Positions 17,711-25,264 of a DNA stretch of 64,000 nt are shown here, in pieces. Under the pieces are notes generated by a model. That model had not been told where the DNA came from and did no database searches. It saw only the letters and a list, made by a program, of their open reading frames with translations. The position numbers and the translations under genes are program-made. This stretch comes from UBA2387 sp019454665. Lineage in GTDB: Bacteria > Armatimonadota > Fimbriimonadia > Fimbriimonadales > Fimbriimonadaceae. The number at the start of each line of letters is the position of its first letter. Within the stretch, counting starts at the first letter, position 1. The stretch covers positions 62,001 to 126,000 of the forward strand of contig BTVX01000003.1 of NCBI GenBank assembly GCA_045862995.1. The letters run 5' to 3'.

Positions 17711-18508
17711 TTAGTCCGCGGGCGCGATGACGACGCGTCGGTTCGGCTCCTCGCCTTCGCTGTACGTCGTAATGCCTTCGAAGTCCATCAGCGCCTTGTG
17801 CACGATGCGGCGCTCGAACGCCGGAAGGGCGTCCAACACGGCCTCTTCGCCTCGGCGCTTCACTTCGCGCGCGATCTGCAGGGCCAGGTTGGTGAGCTTG
17901 GTCTCGCGTTGGTTGCGGTAGTCGTTGCCGTCGAGCGTCAGGCGAACTCCGTTGCTCAGCCGTTTGCCCAAGATGATGTTGAGCAGGTACTGGAGCGAGT
18001 TCAGGGCTTCGCCGCGCTTGCCGATGAGGAACGCGACGTCGCGTCCTTCCAGGCTGATGTTGACGTACCGGTCGTTGATGGACGAGACGCTTGCCGAAGC
18101 GGTCAGTTTGGATGCGGCCAGGACGGCGCGGACGATCTCCAGTACGGCGTCGGCATCGGCGGGTGTGGCGACCACGGGTGCCGCGCCTTCTTCTTCGTCG
18201 GGTGCCGCATCGGCCTCGGATGACGGGGCGGGCTCTGCCGCGGGTGCGGCTTCCGCCTTGGCCGCCTTAGGCTTGGCCGGCTTCTTGGCGGGCTTGGCCT
18301 TCGGGGCCTCGGGCTCGGCGGCCGGTTCGGCCGTTGCGGGAGCCGCGTCGGCGACCCATGCGCGGATGCGCACCGAAGACTTGCCGAACAAGCCCGCCGA
18401 TTCCTCGACGACCTCGTGCGCGACAAAGTCGGTCGAGACGCCCAATTGTTCGGCCGCAGCGGCGAGCGCGGCAGCCAGATTCTTTCCTGTGGTTTCGATA
18501 GCCTCCAT
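17711..18508 (-). CDS. khpB: KhpB/Jag RNA-binding protein (Jag_N-KH-R3H)
   Basis: A 265-residue cytosolic RNA-binding protein. The Jag N-terminal domain lies at about 1-55 (EQLGVSTDFVAHEVVEE). An Ala/Pro/Lys/Glu-rich linker covers about 56-125. The KH domain holds the GKRGEALNSLQYLLN motif (canonical GxxG form), and the R3H domain ends with RRIVHKALMDF and SEGEEPNRRVVI. Jag/KhpB binds RNA with KhpA and influences cell elongation and division in Firmicutes. The yidC-jag order is conserved widely and seen here with a 30-base gap. Confidence 0.92.
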   Translation of the reverse strand: MEAIETTGKNLAAALAAAAEQLGVSTDFVAHEVVEESAGLFGKSSVRIRAWVADAAPATAEPAAEPEAPKAKPAKKPAKPKAAKAEAAPAAEPAPSSEADAAPDEEEGAAPVVATPADADAVLEIVRAVLAASKLTASASVSSINDRYVNISLEGRDVAFLIGKRGEALNSLQYLLNIILGKRLSNGVRLTLDGNDYRNQRETKLTNLALQIAREVKRRGEEAVLDALPAFERRIVHKALMDFEGITTYSEGEEPNRRVVIAPAD

Positions 18509-18538
18509 GAGAACTCCTGAAATCGTCGTGTGTGCAGT

Positions 18539-19858
18539 CTAGCGTTTCTTCTTCTGTTTGTGGGTGAGCGCCGCCCGCTTTCGCGCCTCTGCGACGGGAT
18601 TCGACGCCGCGCCGTTGCCCGAAGGCGCCTTCGAGACCGGTTTGGTGGGGATGACGCCGCCCGCCGCAGACGCCTTCTTCACCAAAGGCGGCACGGGCAA
18701 GCGATACGCGCGGATGGACTGGATCGAAGCGAAGACCAGCGTGAAGATCCAGTACAGAACGAACGCGGACGGCAGCGGCCAGAAGAACAGCGAGATCGAG
18801 AACACCAGCGAAATGCCGACGCCCATCAGCCGCTGCTGCTTGGCGTTGCTCGGGTCGCTGACCGGGGTCAGGAACGAGTTGAGCACCATCAACGCGGTGT
18901 AGACCACCAGAAGAATCTTGTCTTGGTGTCCGAGGTTCGGGGCGATGAGCCACGGGGCGCTCCGCGCCGTCTCGGGGTTCACCCAAAGGAACACGCCCTT
19001 TTGGAACTCGAACCGGTAGGTCGTCATCCAGTTGTACACGAACAGAAACAGCGGCATCTGCAGCAGAGCGGGAAAACACCCGGCCATCGGGTTGATGCCG
19101 TATTCCTGATACAGGGCCATCGTCCGCTTCTGGAACTCCTGCGGATCGCTTTGGTACTTCTCCTTGATCTCGGCGACCAGCGGCTGAAGCTGGGACATCT
19201 GCCGCGACCACATGAGTTGCCGTTGGGACAGCGGCCACACGATCGCGCGGACGATGATGGCCAAGAGCAGGGCGGCGACGCAGTAGCTGACGCTTGGGAT
19301 CTTGCCGGTCAAGCCGACCAGAAAGTCCATGATCGCGTACTGGAACGTGGTGCTGTTCCGTTGCTGGAGCTCGCCGGTGAGCTTCTCGTAGAACGCTTGG
19401 CCCGAGGTGCGCGTGTCGGGAAATTGCTCGCGGGATTTGGCGGCCGCGAGAGCGGGGATGCCGAACTCCTGGGACCACAGCGGCTTGCCTTCGAGCGCCA
19501 AGTAGTCGTGCACCAGCGTGTTGTACGCGGCGTCCAGACGCCCGATATCGTTGCGTTGCATCCCAGCCCGGTACTGGGTGACGGCGGTGAGCAGCTTGGC
19601 GCGGAGCCGTCGCTCTTGGCGTTGCTCCTCGGTCATCTCTTCGCGGCCGATCTTGCTCTCGTATTGCGGGAGCATCCGGGCGAGGGTCTGATCCTGGAGA
19701 TTGGCGGCGGCCTCCTCCATTTTGCCGAGGATTTCGGTGGCGCTGAGGTCGGGGCCTTGGTTCTGGCTGTTCATGAACAGCTGGAGACCCAGGAAGATCA
19801 TGGTCGCCAGCAGCAGCGTCTGGATGAAGTTGCCCGGTTTGGCGGCAGGTTTGCTCAT
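18539..19858 (-). CDS. yidC: Membrane protein insertase YidC/Oxa1
   Basis: A 439-residue inner-membrane insertase. A first membrane helix lies near residues 10-28 (LLLATMIFLGLQLF) and a helical periplasmic region of about 130 residues follows. The conserved core starts with the coiled cytoplasmic loop (MSQLQPLVAEIKEKYQSDPQ) and continues with CFPALLQMPLFLFVYN and the last helices (FFWPLPSAFVLYWIF). A basic tail (KQKKKR) can touch the ribosome. It inserts and folds membrane proteins alone or with SecYEG. It follows yidD after 16 bases. Confidence 0.95.
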   Translation of the reverse strand: MSKPAAKPGNFIQTLLLATMIFLGLQLFMNSQNQGPDLSATEILGKMEEAAANLQDQTLARMLPQYESKIGREEMTEEQRQERRLRAKLLTAVTQYRAGMQRNDIGRLDAAYNTLVHDYLALEGKPLWSQEFGIPALAAAKSREQFPDTRTSGQAFYEKLTGELQQRNSTTFQYAIMDFLVGLTGKIPSVSYCVAALLLAIIVRAIVWPLSQRQLMWSRQMSQLQPLVAEIKEKYQSDPQEFQKRTMALYQEYGINPMAGCFPALLQMPLFLFVYNWMTTYRFEFQKGVFLWVNPETARSAPWLIAPNLGHQDKILLVVYTALMVLNSFLTPVSDPSNAKQQRLMGVGISLVFSISLFFWPLPSAFVLYWIFTLVFASIQSIRAYRLPVPPLVKKASAAGGVIPTKPVSKAPSGNGAASNPVAEARKRAALTHKQKKKR

Positions 19859-19874
19859 GGTGCGAATCGTCTGG

Positions 19875-20084
19875 TTAGGGTACGGGATCGTGTCCGCCGG
19901 GGTTGCCGGGATGACACCTCGCGATGCGCTTGGCGCCCATCCACGTGCCTTTCACCAATCCGTATTTCTCGATGGCTTCGAGGGTGTATTGCGAACAGCT
20001 TGGGGTGAAGCGGCAGGTCGGCGGCATCCAGCGCGTCGTGCGTTGATACATTTTCACAAGTCCGATGCCGATTCGTTTGCCCAC
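19875..20084 (-). CDS. yidD: Membrane protein insertion efficiency factor YidD
   Basis: A 69-residue protein with the YidD signature: an amphipathic N-terminus (RIGIGLVKMYQ), then CRFTPSCSQY, KGTWMGAKRIARCHP and the end GGHDPVP. All three conserved Cys are present. YidD sits at the inner membrane and assists YidC. A GTG start gives the same N-terminal length as the Bacillus protein and overlaps the end of rnpA by 31 bases. A second GTG, overlapping the rnpA stop as GTGA, is the alternative and would remove nine residues. Confidence 0.9.
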   Translation of the reverse strand: MGKRIGIGLVKMYQRTTRWMPPTCRFTPSCSQYTLEAIEKYGLVKGTWMGAKRIARCHPGNPGGHDPVP

Positions 20085-20554
20085 AGGCCACCCAGCGCTC
20101 GCATTCCATCGCCGACGTCGTTCAGCAGCGCCGTCCACTCGGCCTTCGCCAGCGAGGCTTTGCCCACGAAGACGATGTCGGCGTTCTTCGGCAAGATCGC
20201 GGCGGACAGGCGGACGGCTTCTCGCAGACGACGCTTGGCGCGGTTGCGCTTCGGCTTGGAACCGATCGCTTTCGCGGTGGCGAATCCGATGCGACCGGCT
20301 CCTTCGAGGGCGACGATGCGGCAGAACCGCGTCTGAATCCGTCGGCCTTTTTGGAACACTTCGTCGAATCGGCGCTTCGACAGGCCACCGTTCGGGTGCC
20401 CGTTCAGGCGCCCAGACGATGACGGCCCCGCGCTCGCCGCCGCTTGATCACGTTCTGTCCGTCGGTCGTGCGCATCCGCACACGGAAGCCGTGCGTCTTC
20501 TTCCGCTTGCGGTTGTTCGGTTGGAATGTGCGTTTCATTGGAAACCTTGGTCAC
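20054..20554 (-). CDS. rnpA: Ribonuclease P protein component, with rpmH nested in its 5' part
   Basis: The protein subunit of RNase P, which matures tRNA 5' ends. The conserved core of about 110 residues (KRRFDEVFQKGRR, RIGFATAKAIGSKPKRNRAKRRLREAVRL, ADIVFVGK) is complete and carries the RNR basic motif as RNRAKRR. No in-frame ATG, GTG or TTG occurs between the rpmH stop and the core. The frame stays open through all of rpmH, with in-frame GTG (20554) and TTG (20569) just upstream. GTG is used here as the start, giving 166 residues, but this is uncertain. A CTG overlapping the rpmH stop (CTGA, 20407) is the alternative. An N-terminal extension overlapping L34 is reported for Thermus. Confidence 0.75.
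   Translation of the reverse strand: MTKVSNETHIPTEQPQAEEDARLPCADAHDRRTERDQAAASAGPSSSGRLNGHPNGGLSKRRFDEVFQKGRRIQTRFCRIVALEGAGRIGFATAKAIGSKPKRNRAKRRLREAVRLSAAILPKNADIVFVGKASLAKAEWTALLNDVGDGMRALGGLWANESASDL
20404..20538 (-). CDS. rpmH: 50S ribosomal protein L34
   Basis: A 44-residue ribosomal protein of the large subunit. It begins MKRTFQPNNRKRKKTHGF and ends RRRARGRHRLGA, a textbook L34. It lies in another frame from rnpA and entirely within that open frame. A strong SD element (GGAGGTGA) lies 12 bases before the ATG. It heads the rpmH-rnpA-yidD-yidC-khpB cluster, often found next to dnaA and oriC, but no dnaA is visible on the other side here. Confidence 0.96.
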   Translation of the reverse strand: MKRTFQPNNRKRKKTHGFRVRMRTTDGQNVIKRRRARGRHRLGA

Positions 20555-20578
20555 CTCCTCGGGAGGCAAAGTCCGCGT

Positions 20579-20584
20579 ATTGTA
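20579..20584 (-). promoter_or_regulatory. -10 box (TACAAT) of the rpmH-rnpA run
   Basis: TACAAT lies 40 bases before the rpmH ATG and nine bases before an in-frame TTG of rnpA. No convincing -35 hexamer is seen. The upstream hairpin at 20616-20656 ends the neighbouring gene, so transcription of the run must begin here. Confidence 0.55.
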
Positions 20585-20615
20585 CCCGAGGATCGCGTCC
20601 GCGTGGGTCCGAAAC

Positions 20616-20656
20616 GGAAGAGCGGCGTCCGACCCAGAGTCGAACGCCGCTCTTCC
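20616..20656 (-). terminator. Terminator of the small barrel gene
   Basis: GGAAGAGCGGCGT pairs perfectly with ACGCCGCTCTTCC around a 15-base loop, 16 bases after the stop of the minus-strand barrel gene. It is followed by GTTTCGG. It separates that gene from the rpmH promoter. Confidence 0.75.
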
Positions 20657-20671
20657 CATCCCGTCGGGGGA

Positions 20672-21196
20672 CTAGTTCAGCCAGATGGTCAGACCGATGC
20701 CGAAGCTCGTCTGATTCTCGCTGACGCCGCCGCCCTTGACGCGGCCGAAGCGGAACTCGGGGTTGAGCGACACGCCTTCGCGAAGGAAGTAGTGCGCGCC
20801 CACGGCGCCCGCCCACGAATCGGCGTTGCCGTCCATGCCGCCGCCCGAGAAGTTGTAGCGCGCATAGCGGGCGCCAACGTACGGGTGCCAAGACTGCATC
20901 TGGGCCAGGTTGGTGTTGAAGTAGTAGTTCGCGCCGAGGCTGATGGCCGTCGCCTTCGCCGAAACGCCGCCGTCGCGGGCTTCGCTGTAGGCGATGCCGC
21001 CGATGCCTTCCAGCACGTCGCTGAAGAACATCGAGCCGCCGATGTTGAGGTTCCACGAGCGGAAACCGCCAAAGTTGTCGTACAGACCGTTCAGTTGAAC
21101 CGTCTTGGCACCCTTGGCCGGACCATCCTGTGCGAGGGCGAGGGGCGCGGTCGCAAGCGCGCCGGCAACGATCAGAAGTTGTAGAGTTTTCTTCAC
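20672..21196 (-). CDS. Small outer-membrane beta-barrel protein
   Basis: A 174-residue exported protein. The signal peptide spans 1-23 (ends PLALAQ). The mature part alternates aromatic and polar residues in about eight predicted strands (WNLNIGGSMFF, ISLGANYYF, YVGARYARYNF, AGAVGAHYF, SLNPEFRFGRV) and ends in TIWLN. This resembles OmpA/OmpW-size eight-stranded barrels. It probably sits in the outer membrane. It is a single gene with its own terminator. Function cannot be read from the sequence. Confidence 0.7.
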   Translation of the reverse strand: MKKTLQLLIVAGALATAPLALAQDGPAKGAKTVQLNGLYDNFGGFRSWNLNIGGSMFFSDVLEGIGGIAYSEARDGGVSAKATAISLGANYYFNTNLAQMQSWHPYVGARYARYNFSGGGMDGNADSWAGAVGAHYFLREGVSLNPEFRFGRVKGGGVSENQTSFGIGLTIWLN

Positions 21197-21369
21197 GGCA
21201 CATTCTCCTGCTGGCTCTCGGGACCTGCCTCAGTATCCGATCTCTTCCCTGAGCATCCGATCCTGTGAATCCAGCCAATTGGCATTCTTTGCCGGTGGGA
21301 CGATAGCAGAACCTTGAGCGGTTTGTCAACCCAACAGGCCGAGAAGGCGCAATTTTGCTACGTTTGCGC

Positions 21370-21375
21370 TACGAT
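21370..21375 (+). promoter_or_regulatory. TACGAT box eight bases before the M24 peptidase ATG
   Basis: A TANNNT hexamer ends eight bases before the ATG, and no SD is seen. Transcription starting about seven bases after the box would give a leaderless or nearly leaderless mRNA. Confidence 0.45.
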
Positions 21376-21383
21376 GGGACGCG

Positions 21384-22565
21384 ATGAGCGCCATCTCCCG
21401 ACAGAAACTCGACCAAGCCGCCCAGTGGCTGAGCACCGGCCCATACGACGCGTGGATCACCTTTGTCCGCGAAACATCGGGCGGATCGGACCCCGCCTTG
21501 CCCCTCGTACTCGATGGCGGCCTGACTTGGCAGAGCGCGCTCATCGTGTTCAAAAACGGGCGGAAGGTCGCCGTCGTGGGCAACTACGACGCCGATCCGC
21601 TGGTGGCGAGTGGAGACTGGGACGAGGTCGTGCCCTATGTCCAGTCCATCCGGCCCGCCTTGCGGGAGGTTCTCTGCAGGGAGATGCCCGGTGGCGGCGC
21701 GGTGGCCGTGAACTGGTCGGAATCCGACGACAAGGCCGACGGCCTGACGCTCGGCCTGTTCCGCGTGCTGCAAAGGCATCTCGAGGGTCTGCCCATCGAA
21801 CTGGTCAGCGCCGAGCCATTGCTGTTGCACCTGCGGGGCGTGAAGAGCGGCGAGGAGTTGAGGCGCATGCGCGGGGCCATCGCGGCGACGGAGGAGGCGT
21901 TCCGGTTCATCGAGGGCTTCGCCCGAATCGGCCGCACCGAGCGCGAGGTTTACGACGCCGTGCACGAGTGGGCCGAGGCGCGAGGCTACGGCTTTTCGTG
22001 GGACCCTGTCGGCGATCCGATCGTGAACTCTGGGCCCGATTCGATGGTGGGCCACGGCATCCCGTCTTCGACCATCCGGATCGCCGAGGGGCACGTGTTT
22101 CACATTGACCTGGGCCTGCTGGTGGAGGGCTATGCGAGCGACTTGCAGCGGTGCTGGTACGTCGGTGACGCCGTGCCGGAGGACGTTTCGCGGGCGCTGG
22201 ATGCGGTGAACGGGGCGATCTCTGCCGCCGCCGAGGCGCTGAGGCCGGGGGTGCAGGGCTGGACCGTGGACGCCGCCGCGCGGGCCGCGATCACCGGGGC
22301 GGGCTATCCGGAGTACATGCACGCCGTGGGACACCAGGTGGGGCGGATGGCGCACGACGGGGGCGGCATCCTCGGCCCGCAATGGGAGCGGTACGGCGAG
22401 ACGCCGCGCCACCCCGTTGAGGCGGGCCAGGTGTACACGCTGGAACTCGGCGTCGAGCCGCCGGGTCGTGGGTATCTGGGGATCGAGGAGATGGTGCTGG
22501 TGACGGATTCGGGTTGCGAGTTCCTCTCGCGCCGGCAGACCTCGATGCCTCTGTTGCCCCGCTAA
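21384..22565 (+). CDS. M24 family metallopeptidase (Xaa-Pro peptidase-like)
   Basis: A 393-residue cytosolic peptidase of the pita-bread fold. An N-terminal creatinase-like domain (about 1-165) precedes the catalytic domain. The five expected metal ligands are visible: Asp in HIDLGLLVEGY and YASDLQRCW, His in MHAVGHQVG, and two Glu in LELGVEP and GIEEMVLV. Members hydrolyse Xaa-Pro dipeptides or remove N-terminal residues before Pro. No signal peptide is seen. The stop codon overlaps that of leuC on the other strand. Confidence 0.87.
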   Translation: MSAISRQKLDQAAQWLSTGPYDAWITFVRETSGGSDPALPLVLDGGLTWQSALIVFKNGRKVAVVGNYDADPLVASGDWDEVVPYVQSIRPALREVLCREMPGGGAVAVNWSESDDKADGLTLGLFRVLQRHLEGLPIELVSAEPLLLHLRGVKSGEELRRMRGAIAATEEAFRFIEGFARIGRTEREVYDAVHEWAEARGYGFSWDPVGDPIVNSGPDSMVGHGIPSSTIRIAEGHVFHIDLGLLVEGYASDLQRCWYVGDAVPEDVSRALDAVNGAISAAAEALRPGVQGWTVDAAARAAITGAGYPEYMHAVGHQVGRMAHDGGGILGPQWERYGETPRHPVEAGQVYTLELGVEPPGRGYLGIEEMVLVTDSGCEFLSRRQTSMPLLPR

Positions 22566-23950
22566 CCCACGTACTCGCGAGGGTCGGCGAAGCGGCCGGC
22601 GAGGGCGGTGGCGGCGGCGGTCGCGGGGCTGACCAGGTGCGTCCGCGAGCCGGGACCCTGACGCCCTTCGTACGGGCGGTTGCTCGTCGAGGCGCTGCGT
22701 TGCTGCGGGCGGAGGATGTCGCCGTTCATCCCGAGACACATCGAACACCCCGCGTGGTGCCATTCGAACCCGGCCTCCCGAAACACGTCGGCCAGGCCCT
22801 CGGCTTCGGCAAGCGCCTTCACGGCCTCGCTTCCGGGGACCACCATCGCGCGCACCCCTGGGGCCACCTTGCGGCCTTTGGCGATCGCGGCGGCTTGGCG
22901 CAGGTCCTCGATACGCGAGTTCGTGCACGAGCCGATGAACACCGTGTCGACCGCCACCTCGCGCAAGTCCACCCCTGGTTTGAGGCCCATGTAGCCCAAC
23001 GCGCGGGTCTCGCTGGCATTGGCGGGCTCGGGGATGGGCTGACCGATGTCCACGGTCATCGCGGGCGTCGTGCCCCACGTCACCTGCGGTTCCAGCCCGC
23101 TCGCGTCGAGCGACTCCAGACGGTCGTAGGCCACCGGGTCGTCGGTCTTGAGTTCGGCGCAGCGAGCCTCGAGTTCGTCGAACGCCGCGCCTTTCGGGGC
23201 GTAGGGTCGGTCGCCGTCGGCGATGTAGGCGAGGGTGGTGGCATCGGGACGGATGAGGCCCGCCCGCGCGCCCATTTCGATGGACATATTGCAGATCGTC
23301 ATGCGTCCGCTCATAGGCAGGGCTTCGATGGCTGGCCCGAAGTACTCGGCCACATGGCCCGTCGCGCCCGCCGCGCCGAGCTTGCGGATGATGGCGAGGA
23401 TGATGTCCTTTGCGGTCACGCCTGCTCGCAGCGTGCCCGTCACTTCGATGCCGAGCGATTTGGGCTTCTTGGGCGAGATAAGGGTTTGCGTGGCCAGCAC
23501 GTGCTCGACTTCGGTGGTGCCGATGCCGAAGGCCAACGCTCCGAAGGCCCCGTGGGTCGAGGTGTGCGAATCGCCACAGACCATGGTCAATCCGGGCAGG
23601 GTGAGGCCCAGTTGGGGGCCGATGACGTGCACGATGCCTTGGAGCGGGTGGTGGTAGCCGAAGAGGGGGACGCCGAATTCCTCGCAGTTGCGCGCCAGCG
23701 CCGCGATTTGCTGGCCGCTGAGCGTGGACTCGTCAATGGGCCGGCCATCGGTGGGCACGTTGTGGTCCACGGTGGCGAACGTGAGATCGGGGCGGCGCAC
23801 CTTGCGGCCCTGTTCGCGCAGCCCGTCGAAGGCCTGGGGCGAGGTGACTTCGTGAACGAGGTGGCGGTCAATGTAGAGCAGGGTCGCCCCTCCCTCCATC
23901 GTCGTCACCACGTGGGCGTCCCAAACCTTGTCGAAGAGCGTCGAAGCCAT
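22562..23950 (-). CDS. leuC: 3-isopropylmalate dehydratase large subunit
   Basis: A 462-residue [4Fe-4S] hydro-lyase of the aconitase superfamily that isomerises 2- to 3-isopropylmalate in leucine synthesis with LeuD. The three cluster Cys are seen in FIGSCTN and HHAGCSMCLG. It opens LFDKVWDAHVV, as typical LeuC does, and carries VDHNVPT and CGDSHTSTHGAFG. The length is normal. The ATG at the family start is preceded by TACAAT seven bases away and no SD. leuD is not adjacent, so the subunits are encoded apart or leuD lies outside the window. Confidence 0.95.
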   Translation of the reverse strand: MASTLFDKVWDAHVVTTMEGGATLLYIDRHLVHEVTSPQAFDGLREQGRKVRRPDLTFATVDHNVPTDGRPIDESTLSGQQIAALARNCEEFGVPLFGYHHPLQGIVHVIGPQLGLTLPGLTMVCGDSHTSTHGAFGALAFGIGTTEVEHVLATQTLISPKKPKSLGIEVTGTLRAGVTAKDIILAIIRKLGAAGATGHVAEYFGPAIEALPMSGRMTICNMSIEMGARAGLIRPDATTLAYIADGDRPYAPKGAAFDELEARCAELKTDDPVAYDRLESLDASGLEPQVTWGTTPAMTVDIGQPIPEPANASETRALGYMGLKPGVDLREVAVDTVFIGSCTNSRIEDLRQAAAIAKGRKVAPGVRAMVVPGSEAVKALAEAEGLADVFREAGFEWHHAGCSMCLGMNGDILRPQQRSASTSNRPYEGRQGPGSRTHLVSPATAAATALAGRFADPREYVG

Positions 23951-23957
23951 CGGGAGT

Positions 23958-23963
23958 ATTGTA
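23958..23963 (-). promoter_or_regulatory. TACAAT box seven bases before leuC
   Basis: A good -10 hexamer lies seven bases before the leuC ATG in the 25-base gap after the Fic gene. It suggests an own, leaderless leuC transcript. Confidence 0.5.
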
Positions 23964-23975
23964 CGCCCCACGTGC

Positions 23976-25145
23976 CTACCGCCTGTCGTGGGACTTGTCG
24001 GAGGTGGCGTCGAGGATCTCTTGGGCCAGGTAGACCTTGTTTCGCTTTCGCCCGCTGATCTCGCGCAGCAGCCCGTGTGCCTCCCAGAACTCGACCGCAT
24101 TGCGAACCGCGAGGTAGGAGGCACCGGTTTGGCGGCAGTATCTTGCGATGGAGAATACGGGGTTCGAGAACAGCTCGTCCAGAACCAACGCTGCCGCTTG
24201 TGGGGGGCGGGTGGCGCGGGCCAGTTGTTCGCGGCGGCTTTCGTAGAGGGCGAGGAGTCGGCGCGTGTCCTCCAGCGACCGCTTGGCCTGCTTGCGGACC
24301 CCGCGCAGGAAGTACTCGATCCATCCTCGCCAATCTCCGCGTTGGCTGACCGCGAGCAATCGCCGGTAGTAGTCGTCCCGGGTCTCGTCGAAGAACCCGG
24401 ACAGATTGAGGAGCGGCTGGGAAAGGCACTGCTGGTCGCACAGAAACAGGGTGATCAGCAGGCGACCGATGCGGCCGTTGCCGTCCAGAAACGGGTGGAT
24501 GGCCTCGAACTGATAGTGGAGAATGGCCGCCTTGACCAACGGCGGTTCGGGGGACTCCTGGTGAAGGTAGTCCTCCCATTGGCCCAGGGCCCGGTGCATG
24601 ACCTCGACCGGAGGAGGCACATAAGTGGCCTCCGAAAGGGTGGCGCCTGGTGGTCCGATCCAGTTCTGGCTGCGCCTGAACTCGCCCGGAGTGTTCGGGC
24701 TTTGGCCTCCGCGGACGTCTTCCATGAGGACTGCGTGCAGTTCCCGGATCAGCCTGCTGCCGATGGGCAGCTCCTGCATGCGTTTGAGTCCGAGTTCCAT
24801 GGCCCGAACGTAGTTGGAGACCTCGGCGACGTTGGGCTTCCCGACTTCGTACGCGCCCGCCTCGAAGAGCACCAACTGCTGCATGTCCGCGACCGTGTCT
24901 TCGATGCGCGAACTCTCGATGGCCTCGCGCCTGAGATAGGGACGGATCAGCAAGTGGGGCTTGGGAAGCAACTGGCCGGCAACGGAGAGCTCGGCTACGG
25001 CGCGATCGGCCTCGGAAAGGAGCGAGGCCAGCGGCCAATCCAACTCGATCGTGGGGGGCAAAGGCGCAGGGTGAAACGCGAAGTAGCCCGCTTCGGTGCG
25101 GATGCAGCGACCTGCCGTGGATTGGCTGAAGTCTTCGAGCCTCAT
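23976..25145 (-). CDS. Fic-domain protein (probable AMP transferase)
   Basis: A 389-residue Fic protein. The catalytic motif HPFLDGNGRIGR is complete (HPFx[D/E]GNGRxxR). An N-terminal inhibitory-helix-like motif, SSRIED, fits the class II self-inhibited form. A C-terminal winged-helix-like part (SIARYCRQTGASYLAVRNAVEFWEAHGLL, split) follows. Such proteins usually transfer AMP to a target hydroxyl, often the protein itself or a topoisomerase. The ATG gives the usual start, and a TTG nine codons upstream is possible. Two palindromes lie upstream. No separate antitoxin gene is adjacent. Confidence 0.88.
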   Translation of the reverse strand: MRLEDFSQSTAGRCIRTEAGYFAFHPAPLPPTIELDWPLASLLSEADRAVAELSVAGQLLPKPHLLIRPYLRREAIESSRIEDTVADMQQLVLFEAGAYEVGKPNVAEVSNYVRAMELGLKRMQELPIGSRLIRELHAVLMEDVRGGQSPNTPGEFRRSQNWIGPPGATLSEATYVPPPVEVMHRALGQWEDYLHQESPEPPLVKAAILHYQFEAIHPFLDGNGRIGRLLITLFLCDQQCLSQPLLNLSGFFDETRDDYYRRLLAVSQRGDWRGWIEYFLRGVRKQAKRSLEDTRRLLALYESRREQLARATRPPQAAALVLDELFSNPVFSIARYCRQTGASYLAVRNAVEFWEAHGLLREISGRKRNKVYLAQEILDATSDKSHDRR

Positions 25146-25179
25146 GAGCCTTGCCTTGCCTCGCGATTTCAACGCGCAC

Positions 25180-25215
25180 CGTTATTATGCCGAAACGCCG
25201 TTCGCGATAATAACG
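25180..25215. promoter_or_regulatory. Dyad 1 upstream of the Fic gene
   Basis: CGTTATTAT and ATAATAACG form perfect 9-base inverted arms around a GC-rich centre that itself holds CGAA...TTCG. It lies about 35 bases upstream of the Fic start. It could be an operator for autoregulation or form an RNA hairpin. Confidence 0.6.
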
Positions 25216-25225
25216 AAGCGTCTCA

Positions 25226-25251
25226 TTGTGTCGAAACGCCGCTCGGCACAA
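25226..25251. promoter_or_regulatory. Dyad 2 upstream of the Fic gene, sharing its core
   Basis: TTGTG and CACAA flank a core (CGAAACGCCGCTCG) nearly identical to that of dyad 1. The arms differ from dyad 1 yet still pair with each other. The core-to-core distance is 41 bases, about four helical turns. Confidence 0.5.
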
Positions 25252-25264
25252 CAACGCTCAGGGG

